From the NCBI GenBank assembly GCA_964398915.1, contig CAYNOR010000010.1, positions 38,275 to 102,274 of the forward strand: a DNA stretch of 64,000 nt, in the 5' to 3' direction. Source of the DNA: Tichowtungia sp964398915 (lineage in GTDB: Bacteria; Verrucomicrobiota; Kiritimatiellia; Kiritimatiellales; Tichowtungiaceae). The notes beneath the pieces were generated by a model that had not been told where the DNA came from, made no database searches, and worked only from the letters and a program-made list of their open reading frames with translations. The position numbers and the translations under genes are program-made. Shown here one piece after another: positions 19,148-27,694 of the stretch (its first letter is position 1; every line of letters begins with the position of its first letter).

Positions 19148-19408
19148 ATGAACTTTGAATACCTGACCCAAGCAGAAGAAAAAATCGGCAGCATCCCGAC
19201 GCTGGTGAATCTTGTTTCCTACCGTACCCGCCAGCTCATTCGCGGTGAACGACCGATGGTCAAACGCGACTTCCCGGAACAGGACTTCCACGATGTCGTC
19301 CTCAAGGAAATTGTCGAAGGCAAGCTGACCGTTGAAATGGGTGTTCAACCTGTTGATATGAGCTCCTCCTTCGATATGTTCGACGAAGGTCCCGATATCG
19401 TTCTGTAA
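19148..19408 (+). CDS. rpoZ: RNA polymerase omega subunit
   Basis: An 86-residue protein with the omega-subunit pattern: an N-terminal helix (YLTQAEEKIGSIPTLVNL), then SYRTRQLIRGERPMV, and an acidic variable C-terminus. Omega helps fold and assemble the beta' subunit of RNA polymerase. It begins after the groEL terminator with AGAGGA upstream and ends three bases before smpB, so these two are cotranscribed. The call depends on the short conserved core, which fits well; nothing else of this size has that pattern. Confidence 0.8.
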   Translation: MNFEYLTQAEEKIGSIPTLVNLVSYRTRQLIRGERPMVKRDFPEQDFHDVVLKEIVEGKLTVEMGVQPVDMSSSFDMFDEGPDIVL

Positions 19409-19411
19409 CCA

Positions 19412-19888
19412 ATGTCCCCAAAAGCTAAAGAATCCCGGGATGCTTCCGGCGTGCTGGCTACCAACCGCAAAGCATTCCGGGATTTTCACGTCCTGGAAAA
19501 GTTTGAAGCCGGCATCGAACTGCGCGGCACCGAGGTGAAATCCATCCGCGACGGCCACATCCGTATCGACGAAGCCTACGCTCACATCGAAAACGGTCAG
19601 GCCGAAGTACTCCAAATGACGGTTCAGCCGTACAGCCACGGCAATGTCCACAACCACAGCCCGACCCGCCCGCGCCGCCTGCTCCTGCACAAAAAAGAAA
19701 TCGAACGGCTCCGGAGCAAAATCGGAGAAAAAGGACTGACGCTCGTTCCGCTCAAAGCGTATCTCAAAGGCGGTAAAGTCAAAATTGAACTGGCCCTTTG
19801 CAAAGGCAAAGACACCGTCGACAAGCGTGAGACACTTAAAAAGAAAGCCGCGGATATGGACACCCGCCGCGCCATGCGTAATCGCTGA
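19412..19888 (+). CDS. smpB: SsrA-binding protein SmpB
   Basis: SmpB, 158 residues, the partner of tmRNA in rescuing stalled ribosomes. It contains the conserved NRKAFRDFHVLEKFEAGIEL beginning, the GTEVKSIRDG motif and the C-terminal basic tail (KKAADMDTRRAMRNR) that enters the decoding centre. It starts three bases after rpoZ. No tmRNA gene was recognised in the window. ClpXP, which degrades tmRNA-tagged proteins, is encoded 7 kb away. Length is normal. Confidence 0.96.
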   Translation: MSPKAKESRDASGVLATNRKAFRDFHVLEKFEAGIELRGTEVKSIRDGHIRIDEAYAHIENGQAEVLQMTVQPYSHGNVHNHSPTRPRRLLLHKKEIERLRSKIGEKGLTLVPLKAYLKGGKVKIELALCKGKDTVDKRETLKKKAADMDTRRAMRNR

Positions 19889-19904
19889 TTTTGAAGGCCC
19901 GCCG

Positions 19905-20306
19905 ATGAGAAGCCGCGAAGCCATGCAGTGGGAAGACACGCTCAAGAGCGTTTTTGACGTTCTTGATCACGAGCTCGAAGCCGAATACGGCACGAGATAC
20001 ACGCTTCATCCATCCCGTCCGCAGCGCGGTGTCACGACGAATCCGGAATCGGACGGGCTTTTCAACGTCGGTGCGGCATTTTCCGCCGGTTTCGGTTCAA
20101 AATACGGCCCCGGCTATGTCGTCGAGATCATCCTGTCCACGCTCACCAATGTGCCGGATGAAGTGAGGAACGAAATCAAAGTCAAAGTTTTTCAAGGCTT
20201 GGAAAAACGTCTTTCTTTGGCCTTCCCGGGCAAGGAACTTCATGTTTCAGAAGAAAACGGACTGATCCGTATTCACGGCGATTTGAGCCTCGACAGCATG
20301 GAATAA
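19905..20306 (+). CDS. Conserved hypothetical protein downstream of smpB
   Basis: A 133-residue protein starting at 19905, sixteen bases after smpB, with only a weak GAAGG upstream; the start at 19923 (MQWEDTLKS) is an alternative. It is soluble, with no signal peptide or membrane segment. It has an N-terminal acidic helix (WEDTLKSVFDVLDHELEAEYG), a Gly-rich middle (FSAGFGSKYGPGYVVEI) and a C-terminal segment with a mixed alpha/beta look. No family was recognised. Its place at the end of rpoZ-smpB suggests cotranscription. Codon use resembles its neighbours. Confidence 0.6.
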   Translation: MRSREAMQWEDTLKSVFDVLDHELEAEYGTRYTLHPSRPQRGVTTNPESDGLFNVGAAFSAGFGSKYGPGYVVEIILSTLTNVPDEVRNEIKVKVFQGLEKRLSLAFPGKELHVSEENGLIRIHGDLSLDSME

Positions 20307-20416
20307 TGGATTATTGGATTAATGAAAGATTGGATTTTCGGGAGATAAAAATCCGCACGCAGTCCTTCTTCTATTCAACTTCATTCATCCATAAATCCAC
20401 CGATCCATTATTCCAT
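20298..20416. terminator. Long inverted repeat between convergent genes
   Basis: Arms at 20298-20320 (ATGGAATAATGGATTATTGG...) and 20394-20416 are reverse complements with about three mismatches over 23 bases. They overlap or abut the stops of the two convergent genes, so the structure may end transcription from both sides. The arms are of the A/T-rich type seen at 11043 and elsewhere. Confidence 0.55.
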
Positions 20417-20779
20417 CACATATGACCACACCGGTTTTCCGTTGATGTCAAAGTAGAGCCTCTTCGAATCAGGACTCCAGCTCAAAATTCCCTTCAGCTC
20501 TCCGGCAGGCGCATTGGTGTACTCCGGCAGATAAAAAAGCGTGTGCCAAAGCCGGTGTTCACGAACAGCAATTTTAAACCCAGGCTTTGAATAGTAATAA
20601 ATATGCTGAAGTCGCGCTTCGCGGCTTCCATCCGGCGCGGCCAGAATCTGAACCGTTTTGGCCGGGGCCGTAAAAATCCGGAACGACACAAACAGAGCAA
20701 ACCCCATCAACGCCAGCAGGCCGACGGCCCGCATCGGCGGCAGCCCGTTCAAAAACGTTCGTCTATAAAAACGTCTCAT
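20408..20779 (-). CDS. Small membrane-anchored hypothetical protein
   Basis: A 123-residue protein with a basic N-terminus, one membrane segment (about residues 16-37, AVGLLALMGFALFVSFRIF) and an outward domain of about 85 residues ending in WSPDSKRLYFDINGKPVW, which resembles a single beta-propeller blade. No family was recognised. Its start overlaps the rseP stop (TAATG), so its translation is coupled to rseP and it is the last gene of the purA-uppS-cdsA-rseP operon. Confidence 0.6.
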   Translation of the reverse strand: MRRFYRRTFLNGLPPMRAVGLLALMGFALFVSFRIFTAPAKTVQILAAPDGSREARLQHIYYYSKPGFKIAVREHRLWHTLFYLPEYTNAPAGELKGILSWSPDSKRLYFDINGKPVWSYVME

Positions 20780-22188
20780 TATTTCCCTTCGACCGGCGCG
20801 GTTTTCTCAACCGCCTCAGTCTGCCGGAGCGACTTACCGAAAAACGTTTTAACCGAAAAACTTCGGTCAATATCTTTGGCTGAAAGCAGCAGCATTGCGC
20901 CGATCAGCAGAACAGCGAAAAAATTGATCAGGGCTGTTTGAATTTTGACATTCACTTTGCGGCGGGTAATGCCGTGCCAGAGCGAGAAAACGATATGCCC
21001 GCCGTCGAGCACCGGAATGGGCAGCAGGTTGAGAACCGCGAGGTTGATATTAAGAAAGCGGATGAGCCCGAGCGTATTCACAAGCCCCATTTTAATCGAC
21101 ATGGTGAGCATGGTGAAAATCATGATGGGTCCGCCGAGACCGCCGGCCGCCTGTTTAGCTTCAGCCGGCGTGACCAGTGCTTTGAGCACGCGGACGATGG
21201 CCAATGCGTCGTATTTGATCTGGTCGAATGGATTTTTATACAGCATCCACGGCAGGCCGCTGCCGCCAAGCTGTACGCCGATCATGATGCGTTTATATTC
21301 CGCGTTGTATTCAGGAACGATTGAAAGCGCGAGCGTTTCACCCTTACGCTCAACCGTGAGCGCCGCCGGAACGCTGGGCTCGACCGCCTGAACCAGCCCT
21401 GTAAAATGCTCCCAACCCAGTATCGTCACGCCGTTAAACGAAAGTGCAACATCACCGCTTTTGATACCGGCGCGGTCCGCAGGGCTTCCCTTCGTTACCG
21501 AACCAAAGAGGCATGGAATTGCAGGCTCAATTCCCTCAATAATCCGTTCGCCGCTTTCAATTTTAACAACCGGAACGTTGAGCTGTTTTTCGACTCTGGC
21601 GTTGCGGAGGTCCAGTGCGACGGTGTCGCTGTTTTTGAGCAGTGCTTCCACAGTGAAGTCATACCAGTTTTTAATGACGGTTCCGTTAACGGTGATAATC
21701 TCATCGCCTTGACGCAACCCAGCGGCATAAGCGGCACTGTTGGTTTCTATGGTTCCGATGACTGGACGGATTTGCGTGTCGGCCTCGTTGCCGGGAATCA
21801 GCCAGATGGCGACAGCCAGCAGAACGGCCAGTACGATATTTCCAAGAGGACCGGAAACGGCGACGGCGATTTTCTTCCACGGCGAAATTTCAGGAAACGA
21901 CGCCTTTGATCCATCACCCTGAATGCGCTCCATCCCTTCCGGATCGAGTTGCGGAAGAGACACATAACCGCCAAACGGGATCCAGCCGATTTTGTAGAGG
22001 ATACCGTCCTTTTCCCATTTAAAAATGGCGCGCCCGAAGCCGATTGAAAAGGTTTTAACGACCAGCCCGCAACGGCGCGCCACAATGAAATGGCCGAATT
22101 CATGGACAAAAACAGTGATACCGAAAAGAAACAACGCCGCAAGAACCGTGTAAAAAAAAGTCCAGCCAGTCAAAAAAAGTTCAAGCAT
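20779..22188 (-). CDS. rseP: RIP metalloprotease RseP (site-2 protease)
   Basis: Membrane zinc protease of 469 residues. The active site HEFGH lies in the first membrane helix (about residue 30) and the second zinc motif is PVLDGGH near the C-terminal helices; two PDZ domains sit between (around AAYAAGLRQGDEII and DRAGIKSGDVALS). It cleaves membrane-embedded proteins such as anti-sigma factors or leftover signal peptides. It follows uppS and cdsA, a common envelope gene order, and is translationally coupled to a small downstream gene. Dxr, often found between cdsA and rseP, is absent here. Confidence 0.95.
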   Translation of the reverse strand: MLELFLTGWTFFYTVLAALFLFGITVFVHEFGHFIVARRCGLVVKTFSIGFGRAIFKWEKDGILYKIGWIPFGGYVSLPQLDPEGMERIQGDGSKASFPEISPWKKIAVAVSGPLGNIVLAVLLAVAIWLIPGNEADTQIRPVIGTIETNSAAYAAGLRQGDEIITVNGTVIKNWYDFTVEALLKNSDTVALDLRNARVEKQLNVPVVKIESGERIIEGIEPAIPCLFGSVTKGSPADRAGIKSGDVALSFNGVTILGWEHFTGLVQAVEPSVPAALTVERKGETLALSIVPEYNAEYKRIMIGVQLGGSGLPWMLYKNPFDQIKYDALAIVRVLKALVTPAEAKQAAGGLGGPIMIFTMLTMSIKMGLVNTLGLIRFLNINLAVLNLLPIPVLDGGHIVFSLWHGITRRKVNVKIQTALINFFAVLLIGAMLLLSAKDIDRSFSVKTFFGKSLRQTEAVEKTAPVEGK

Positions 22189-22206
22189 TGGAAAAGATCC
22201 GCCTTT

Positions 22207-23052
22207 CTAGGGAGCGAGGAAAAATTTGATATAGATGTACATAAACGGCGCAGCGAACAGCAGGCTGTCGATCATATCGAGCATGCCGCCCATTCCATGA
22301 GCAATCGCTCCGGAATCTTTGACATCCACAGCCCGTTTAAACATGGACTCCACGAGATCGCCCATGGTTCCAATGACCGGAAGCAGAACACCGAGAATCA
22401 GCGCATGTCCGAGAGAAAATGAAAACTGCCCGAGCGTATTCCCGGTGCAGAGACACCAGAGCACGCCGACCACACAGGAAAAGAGAACTCCTCCAAACAG
22501 CCCTTCCCAGCTCTTTTTCGGCGAAATGCGCGGAAACAGTTTATGTTTTCCAAAACGTGATCCGATGAAGTACGCACCGGCGTCACCCCATTTGACGGCC
22601 AGCAGAAGGTAAAAAGCTGCACGGGTCGGCTCCGCCAAATTCCCGACCATATAAAGCCGGACGAAAAAGCTCCAGAAAAACGCTACATAAAGGAACCCGA
22701 AAACAGTGCCCAGTGCATTGCGCAGCGCCTGCCGTGCATCGGTGTAGCCGAACAGCCGAAAAAAAATGATCATCAGAATGATGAGCAGCAGAGACCACAG
22801 TACGTCATCAGAAAAGCCGTATTTAGAAACCAGCCAGGTCATTGCAATAAAAACAAGTCCGCACGTCATTCCCATTTTTTTGGATGCCGTCAGGTCTCCG
22901 CGTTCCATTAGCGCATAAACTTCATTCATGGCCAGCCCGCAAACGAGCATTACCCCGATCAACACCGCGATATTTCCGGCCGGCACCAGAAACACGGCGC
23001 TGCAAAGCACTGCCGCAATAGTCAAACCAAGTAGGATTCGTTTTTTATCCAT
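22207..23052 (-). CDS. cdsA: Phosphatidate cytidylyltransferase
   Basis: Polytopic membrane enzyme of 281 residues that makes CDP-diacylglycerol from phosphatidate and CTP, the branch point for bacterial phospholipids. The C-terminal signature is clear: SPKKSWEGLFGG followed by GTMGDLVESMFKR and VKDSGAIAHGMGGMLDMIDSL. Several membrane segments fill the N-terminal half. It lies 8 bases after uppS. A cardiolipin synthase that uses downstream products is encoded at 58593. Confidence 0.95.
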   Translation of the reverse strand: MDKKRILLGLTIAAVLCSAVFLVPAGNIAVLIGVMLVCGLAMNEVYALMERGDLTASKKMGMTCGLVFIAMTWLVSKYGFSDDVLWSLLLIILMIIFFRLFGYTDARQALRNALGTVFGFLYVAFFWSFFVRLYMVGNLAEPTRAAFYLLLAVKWGDAGAYFIGSRFGKHKLFPRISPKKSWEGLFGGVLFSCVVGVLWCLCTGNTLGQFSFSLGHALILGVLLPVIGTMGDLVESMFKRAVDVKDSGAIAHGMGGMLDMIDSLLFAAPFMYIYIKFFLAP

Positions 23053-23060
23053 ACATCTCC

Positions 23061-23807
23061 TTACTGCGTTACCGTTCCGCCGTAGCGCCGCCCGCGTTGA
23101 TTAAAAGCTTCCAATGCCTGAAAAAATTCCTTTTCCCGAAAATCGGGCCAGAACACATCGGTCACGTACAGTTCGGCATACGAAAGCTGCCAAAGCAGAA
23201 AATTACTCAGCCGCATTTCACCGCTGGTGCGAATCATCAATTCAGGATCGGGTACATCCGGCAGATAAAGATGCTGAGCCACCGTTTCTTCATTCACAGT
23301 TTCCGGATCAATCTCGCCCTTCGCCGCCTTGCGCGCGATTGCCTTTGCTGCGTCGGCAATTTCGGTGCGGCCCCCGTAACTCAGCGCCACAATCAGCGTG
23401 TATTCATAATTCTTCGCCGACTTCTCCATCAGCTTCGCGAGTTTCTTCTGCACCTTCTCCGGTAAACGCTCAACCTGTCCCATCACCCGCAGGCGGATTT
23501 TGTTTTTCAGCAGATCGTCTTCATAACGATCCATAAACAGACCCAGCAGGTTCATCAGGCCTTCCACCTCATCCTTTGGACGGACCCAGTTTTCGGTGCT
23601 GAAGGCATAAAGCGTCAGATATTTTACACCCGACTGTCGTGCCGCACGAAGCACAGCGCGAACGGATTCAGCTCCCTGCTCATGACCTTTCAACCGCGGC
23701 AGTCCGCGCTGTTTTGCCCACCGCCCGTTGCCGTCCATAATAATGGCAACGTGCTCCGGGATTTTTTCAAGCTTTGGAACTTCAGGTTTGCCATTCACTT
23801 TGTTCAT
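23061..23807 (-). CDS. uppS: Undecaprenyl diphosphate synthase (isoprenyl transferase)
   Basis: Cis-prenyl transferase of 248 residues that makes the C55 lipid carrier for peptidoglycan and surface glycans. It has the catalytic AIIMDGNGRWAK motif near the start and the C-terminal DPELMIRTSGEMRLSNFLLW segment. It sits between purA and cdsA in an envelope operon. Length and motifs are standard and all key residues are visible. Confidence 0.96.
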   Translation of the reverse strand: MNKVNGKPEVPKLEKIPEHVAIIMDGNGRWAKQRGLPRLKGHEQGAESVRAVLRAARQSGVKYLTLYAFSTENWVRPKDEVEGLMNLLGLFMDRYEDDLLKNKIRLRVMGQVERLPEKVQKKLAKLMEKSAKNYEYTLIVALSYGGRTEIADAAKAIARKAAKGEIDPETVNEETVAQHLYLPDVPDPELMIRTSGEMRLSNFLLWQLSYAELYVTDVFWPDFREKEFFQALEAFNQRGRRYGGTVTQ

Positions 23808-23856
23808 TGCCTTTGCTCCGCAAAGGCCTCTGCCTTCGGCGGTCAGGTTTCAGCCA

Positions 23857-25137
23857 TCAGCCTTTTAATTCGATCGTGCTCTTACGATTCGGCCCGACGG
23901 ATAGGATACTCACGGGCACGCCGGTCAGTTTTTCGAGCCAGCGGATATACTTCTGCGCCTGTTCCGGCAGCTCGTCAAAGCGGGTTGCTTCGCGGGTGGA
24001 GCAGTTCCAGCCTTTAAATTCTTCATATATCGGTTTACAGCGCGCCAACTTATTAATACTGGCCGGAACCGTTTCAACCCGTTTGCCGTCACATTCGTAA
24101 GCAACACAAACCTTGATCATTTCGAAACCGTCAAGCACGTCCATCTTCATCAGCGCCCAGTGGTCAATCCCGCCGATCATCGCAGAATAGCGGGCAACCA
24201 CGGCATCGAACCAGCCGCAGCGGCGCGGACGGCCCGTTGTGGCACCGAATTCGCGACCGACTTTGCGCAGTTCTTCGCCATCCGCATCAAGCAGTTCGGT
24301 TGGGAAAGGCCCTTCACCGACACGTGTCGTATAGGCTTTAACAATACCGATCACATCATCGATGCAATGCGGAGGAATACCTGCACCGGTGGCCACGCCG
24401 CCCGCACTGGTAGACGACGAGGTGACAAAGGGATAGGTGCCGAAATCAATATCCAGCATCACGCCCTGCGCGCCCTCGAAAATCACATTGTTCTTCGCAT
24501 CGCGCACGGCGGCATTGAGCATCGGAATAGTGTCGCAGATAAACGGCTTGAGATAATCAAACGCGACGGCGTATTTGGCAATCAGCGCGTCGGCATCCAG
24601 CCCGGGCGCACCCAGCACAGCCAGCATGGCGTTTTTGGCGACAATCCGTTCGCGGAGCATGTCTTCGAAGTTTCCTTCAAGCACATCGCCCATACGCAGA
24701 CCGGTACGGTCGGCTTTATCAGAATAGGCCGGGCCGATGCCGCGCTTTGTCGTGCCGATCTTCTTGCCGGTTGCCAGCTTGGCCTCTTTCGCCCCGTCGA
24801 GTTCCTTATGGTACTGAATCACCAGATGGGCACGATCGCTGACAAATAACCGTCCGCGGAAATCGACCCCGCGTTTTTCGAGATCCTGAAGCTCTTCGGC
24901 CAACCCGATTGGATCGACCACCAGACCGTTGCCGATCACGCAGTTGACGCCGGGGCGGAGAATGCCTGACGGAGCCAGATGCAGCACATATTTCTGGTCG
25001 CCGATTTCCACTGTATGGCCCGCATTATTACCACCCTGATAGCGAACGACCCAGTTCGCTTTGGCGGTCAAAACGTCAATAACTTTGCCCTTACCCTCAT
25101 CACCCCACTGCGCGCCGATTAAAACTGTATTTGCCAT
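23857..25137 (-). CDS. purA: Adenylosuccinate synthase
   Basis: GTP-dependent enzyme of 426 residues joining IMP and aspartate in AMP synthesis. The N-terminal GAQWGDEGKGKVID loop, the GIGPAYSDK segment, the FEGAQGVMLDIDFGTYP active-site stretch and the TTGRPRRCGW motif are all present. It is the first gene of the leftward purA-uppS-cdsA-rseP cluster and has a promoter candidate at 25180-25208. The grouping with envelope genes is by operon only; no pathway link is implied. Confidence 0.97.
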   Translation of the reverse strand: MANTVLIGAQWGDEGKGKVIDVLTAKANWVVRYQGGNNAGHTVEIGDQKYVLHLAPSGILRPGVNCVIGNGLVVDPIGLAEELQDLEKRGVDFRGRLFVSDRAHLVIQYHKELDGAKEAKLATGKKIGTTKRGIGPAYSDKADRTGLRMGDVLEGNFEDMLRERIVAKNAMLAVLGAPGLDADALIAKYAVAFDYLKPFICDTIPMLNAAVRDAKNNVIFEGAQGVMLDIDFGTYPFVTSSSTSAGGVATGAGIPPHCIDDVIGIVKAYTTRVGEGPFPTELLDADGEELRKVGREFGATTGRPRRCGWFDAVVARYSAMIGGIDHWALMKMDVLDGFEMIKVCVAYECDGKRVETVPASINKLARCKPIYEEFKGWNCSTREATRFDELPEQAQKYIRWLEKLTGVPVSILSVGPNRKSTIELKG

Positions 25138-25179
25138 GCTTAAAACCCCTTGATACTGCCTTGGTTCCTAAAGGCGCAG

Positions 25180-25208
25180 AGAGTAGCCCACCACATAGAG
25201 AGGGTCAA
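25180..25208 (-). promoter_or_regulatory. Sigma-70-type promoter for purA
   Basis: On the minus strand, TTGACC (25208-25203) and TACTCT (25185-25180) are 17 bases apart. The upstream context GTTTGGAAATTGACC is identical to that of the tig promoter. Confidence 0.55.
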
Positions 25209-25230
25209 TTTCCAAACCGTGGAAGAAATT

Positions 25231-25938
25231 TTAAAAAGGTTTTAAATTGGGCTGTTTTTTACAGGCATTGGAAACCAATGCGTCGTATTCCGCGCGGCGC
25301 CAAGGCTCATCAAGCCCCGGATGCACCATGATGATACCGCTTTCCGGCACCGTGCGGAGAAAGTTTTCGAGATGCCGCGGATATCGCATGAAACCAAAGT
25401 AATTATAAATTCCGCCGAATCCGTCATTGGTCGGGATGCCTGCTTTACGCAATTTCTGTTTCAATACACGACCGGGCGCAGAAATCAGAAGGCTCTTCAG
25501 CCTACACTGCCGCAGCGGCATCGCCGCATTACGAACATACGGCGGCGTATCGCCGCACCGGTTGCGGATAAATTCAATTACGGCATCGCGTACCACCGGC
25601 AACTGCTGAATATGCAAATGGCCGTCAATAAAGTCCGGGTTGCGTCCGGCAATCTTTTCGAAGCGTTCGTACTGAGCGGATAGCTCGCTGTACACCTCTT
25701 GCCGGCTCAATCTCCGCAAATAGGCTCGCATTACCAGACTCCGGAACTCCTGAGGACTCTCCGCCAGCGTAAAATGCAGACCGAGCTGCCCCAGCCCCAG
25801 CGCGGCAAGTTCCTTTGCCGAAAAAAACGGCATATTGACCATACAGGAAACCGCATCAATTTTTCCGCTGCGTGACAGTTCCGCCGTTGCACGGTTTATA
25901 TCGGCTGTCATTCCGAAGTCGTCGGCGCAGAGAATCAT
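25231..25938 (-). CDS. ChbG/YdjC-family carbohydrate deacetylase
   Basis: A 235-residue protein with the YdjC fold: the metal-binding CADDFG motif at the N-terminus, the GLHFTL segment, and DGHLHIQQLPVV with its two histidines. Family members remove acetyl groups from N-acetylated sugars or, in the HpnK branch, from hopanoid-linked sugars. Its start overlaps the glycosyltransferase stop as ATGA, so the two are translationally coupled and likely act on one glycan or glycolipid. Substrate unknown. Confidence 0.85.
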   Translation of the reverse strand: MILCADDFGMTADINRATAELSRSGKIDAVSCMVNMPFFSAKELAALGLGQLGLHFTLAESPQEFRSLVMRAYLRRLSRQEVYSELSAQYERFEKIAGRNPDFIDGHLHIQQLPVVRDAVIEFIRNRCGDTPPYVRNAAMPLRQCRLKSLLISAPGRVLKQKLRKAGIPTNDGFGGIYNYFGFMRYPRHLENFLRTVPESGIIMVHPGLDEPWRRAEYDALVSNACKKQPNLKPF

Positions 25939-27050
25939 GCCTTCCCTCCGCGCAGCAGTTCGAGCAACAGCGCCGCGGCCTCATCGCCGCCATTAAAATC
26001 AACCGGAGCGCGCTCGTCTTTAATCCCCATCCAGCGATTCAGCCGATAAGCCTCCATCAGCCGCTGAACAATCGTTCCTGCATCGGCCACATCCCCCGCC
26101 CCGATATCGCGCACCATCAGCGCATTCATCAGCTGTTCGGCATGATTGGGAACCGGAATGACATAAACAGGACGCATCATCGCAACGGCTTCACTCACCG
26201 AAGAAAAACCGCCGTTAATCACCAGCGCCCCGGCATTACGGACGAATTCAAGACTCTCGCGGATTTTCCCGTGGTACGTAACATTGCCTCCACCGGTACC
26301 TTCGCGCCCGATCACATCCACCTTCCACGGCAATATCTGTAAATCACCGGCAATCTTCGAGGCAAAGGATGACCCGCTCAGCATAACAACAATACGATCA
26401 ATCTCGCGCGGAAGCGGCGCAGGCTTTCCAGTGCGCTCCATCGCGGTTTCACGTGCACCATCGCGCACAATCAATCCAATCCGCTTAAACACATCGCTGC
26501 GCGGTTTATCGGCAACGGGCGACGGGCTGATCGCCAGATTCCATTTCATGCGGTGCAGCAGGTAATCGGAATATTCAATACCCCAGAAATGTGCACGAAT
26601 AGTGGCCGGTAATTTTTTGCGGCGGAAGTACTCCGACACCACCACATCCGAATTATTAATACCTGCCAGCGGAATACGGCGGCGCAGCACAGGACGAATG
26701 ACATACTCAGAATCCGTTACCACAAGATCCGGCTTGAGCTGGTCGAGCAATGTCTCCAGCCGCTCTTTCTTTTCACCAAGCTTCTTATGCAGTGTGCGTA
26801 CCGAGGTCAACGTTCCGATGGCGTTAACCCCGTCGCCGGAAAAAGCATAGTCCAGTGCCGGCATAGCCGTAAGCGATGCAATGCCGGGACGATCCGTAAA
26901 AAAGAAAAGACCGTTTCCCGAAGTAATGATGTGCACCTCGGCTTCAGCAGTCAGCCGCTGAATAACCACATGACAGCGCGTGCTGTTGCCCATGCCCAGC
27001 CCGTTAATCGCAAAAAGGATGACCGGTTTCTTTGTCATAGCAACCTGCAT
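25935..27050 (-). CDS. GT28/MurG-like glycosyltransferase
   Basis: A 371-residue GT-B-type glycosyltransferase. The N-terminal Gly-rich loop (FAINGLGMGNSTRC) and the C-terminal donor-binding region (GALVINGGFSSVSEAVAMMRPVYVIPVPNHAEQ) match the GT28/MurG-like family in which a Gly-rich loop and the AEQ motif bind the nucleotide sugar. It begins one base after the amrA stop and overlaps the deacetylase by four bases. An alternative start 12 bases downstream (MTKKPVIL) is possible. Acceptor and sugar are unknown; MurG itself is unlikely because the surrounding cell-wall genes are missing. Confidence 0.75.
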   Translation of the reverse strand: MQVAMTKKPVILFAINGLGMGNSTRCHVVIQRLTAEAEVHIITSGNGLFFFTDRPGIASLTAMPALDYAFSGDGVNAIGTLTSVRTLHKKLGEKKERLETLLDQLKPDLVVTDSEYVIRPVLRRRIPLAGINNSDVVVSEYFRRKKLPATIRAHFWGIEYSDYLLHRMKWNLAISPSPVADKPRSDVFKRIGLIVRDGARETAMERTGKPAPLPREIDRIVVMLSGSSFASKIAGDLQILPWKVDVIGREGTGGGNVTYHGKIRESLEFVRNAGALVINGGFSSVSEAVAMMRPVYVIPVPNHAEQLMNALMVRDIGAGDVADAGTIVQRLMEAYRLNRWMGIKDERAPVDFNGGDEAAALLLELLRGGKA

Positions 27051-27051
27051 G

Positions 27052-27606
27052 TTACGCGGGAAAACAGTCGGTTGTATAGCGGAAAACCCGCAGGTTATCC
27101 GACCAGTAGGTTGCCGGCAGCCCCGCCTTCAACTTAAGATGAGCCCAGAAAAGTTCCTTTTGAGGCAGCTCACCCCAGACGCTCGGCAGAAATGTTCCGC
27201 GCCGGAACCCTTCTTGTAAAATCAGGCCGTCGACGCCGGGACGAATCTGACGAAGCAGATCGCTTTCAGAAGAAAACACCATCTCTTCCGGCGGCGAAAG
27301 GATTGAAATATGGACATCCAGCTTTGCGAACTCCGGCAGAGTAAGCGGAGGGAAGCGCGGATCTTCAAAGGCGGCGGCGCGGGCGTTTTCCGCCACATCT
27401 TCGGCCAGCGGACGACAGGCTTCGAGCATACCGATGCAGCCGCGCAACCGCCCGCCGATCGTCAGGGTCACAAAGGTCGCCTGCTTTTGCATCAGCTCAT
27501 CCGGCAGTTTCCCAGGCAGAGTCAATTTCCTGTGCGGACGTTCCAATGTCTGTACGATCGCGCCACGGGCGATCTGAAGCAATTGCTGCTGATTTTCTGC
27601 TTTCAT
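27052..27606 (-). CDS. amrA: AmmeMemoRadiSam system protein A (AMMECR1 family)
   Basis: AMMECR1-domain protein of 184 residues. Diagnostic segments: FVTLTIGGRLRGCIGMLEACRPL, then NARAAAFEDPRFPPLT, LDVHISILSPPE and a C-terminal GVDGLILQEGFRRGTFLPSVW. These are the conserved core of the family found from bacteria to humans, whose function is still poorly known. It is cotranscribed with a glycosyltransferase and a deacetylase, while amrS and amrB lie at 13013-14699. All three partners are therefore present but at two loci. Divergent from pyk. Confidence 0.92.
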   Translation of the reverse strand: MKAENQQQLLQIARGAIVQTLERPHRKLTLPGKLPDELMQKQATFVTLTIGGRLRGCIGMLEACRPLAEDVAENARAAAFEDPRFPPLTLPEFAKLDVHISILSPPEEMVFSSESDLLRQIRPGVDGLILQEGFRRGTFLPSVWGELPQKELFWAHLKLKAGLPATYWSDNLRVFRYTTDCFPA

Positions 27607-27694
27607 ATCTCTTTCCCTTTTAGCGATTTTTCCGATTTAAAGCTAGTTCTCATAAAGGAATCTGTTAAAACGCTCCGCCATCGAAAAGGAGTTT

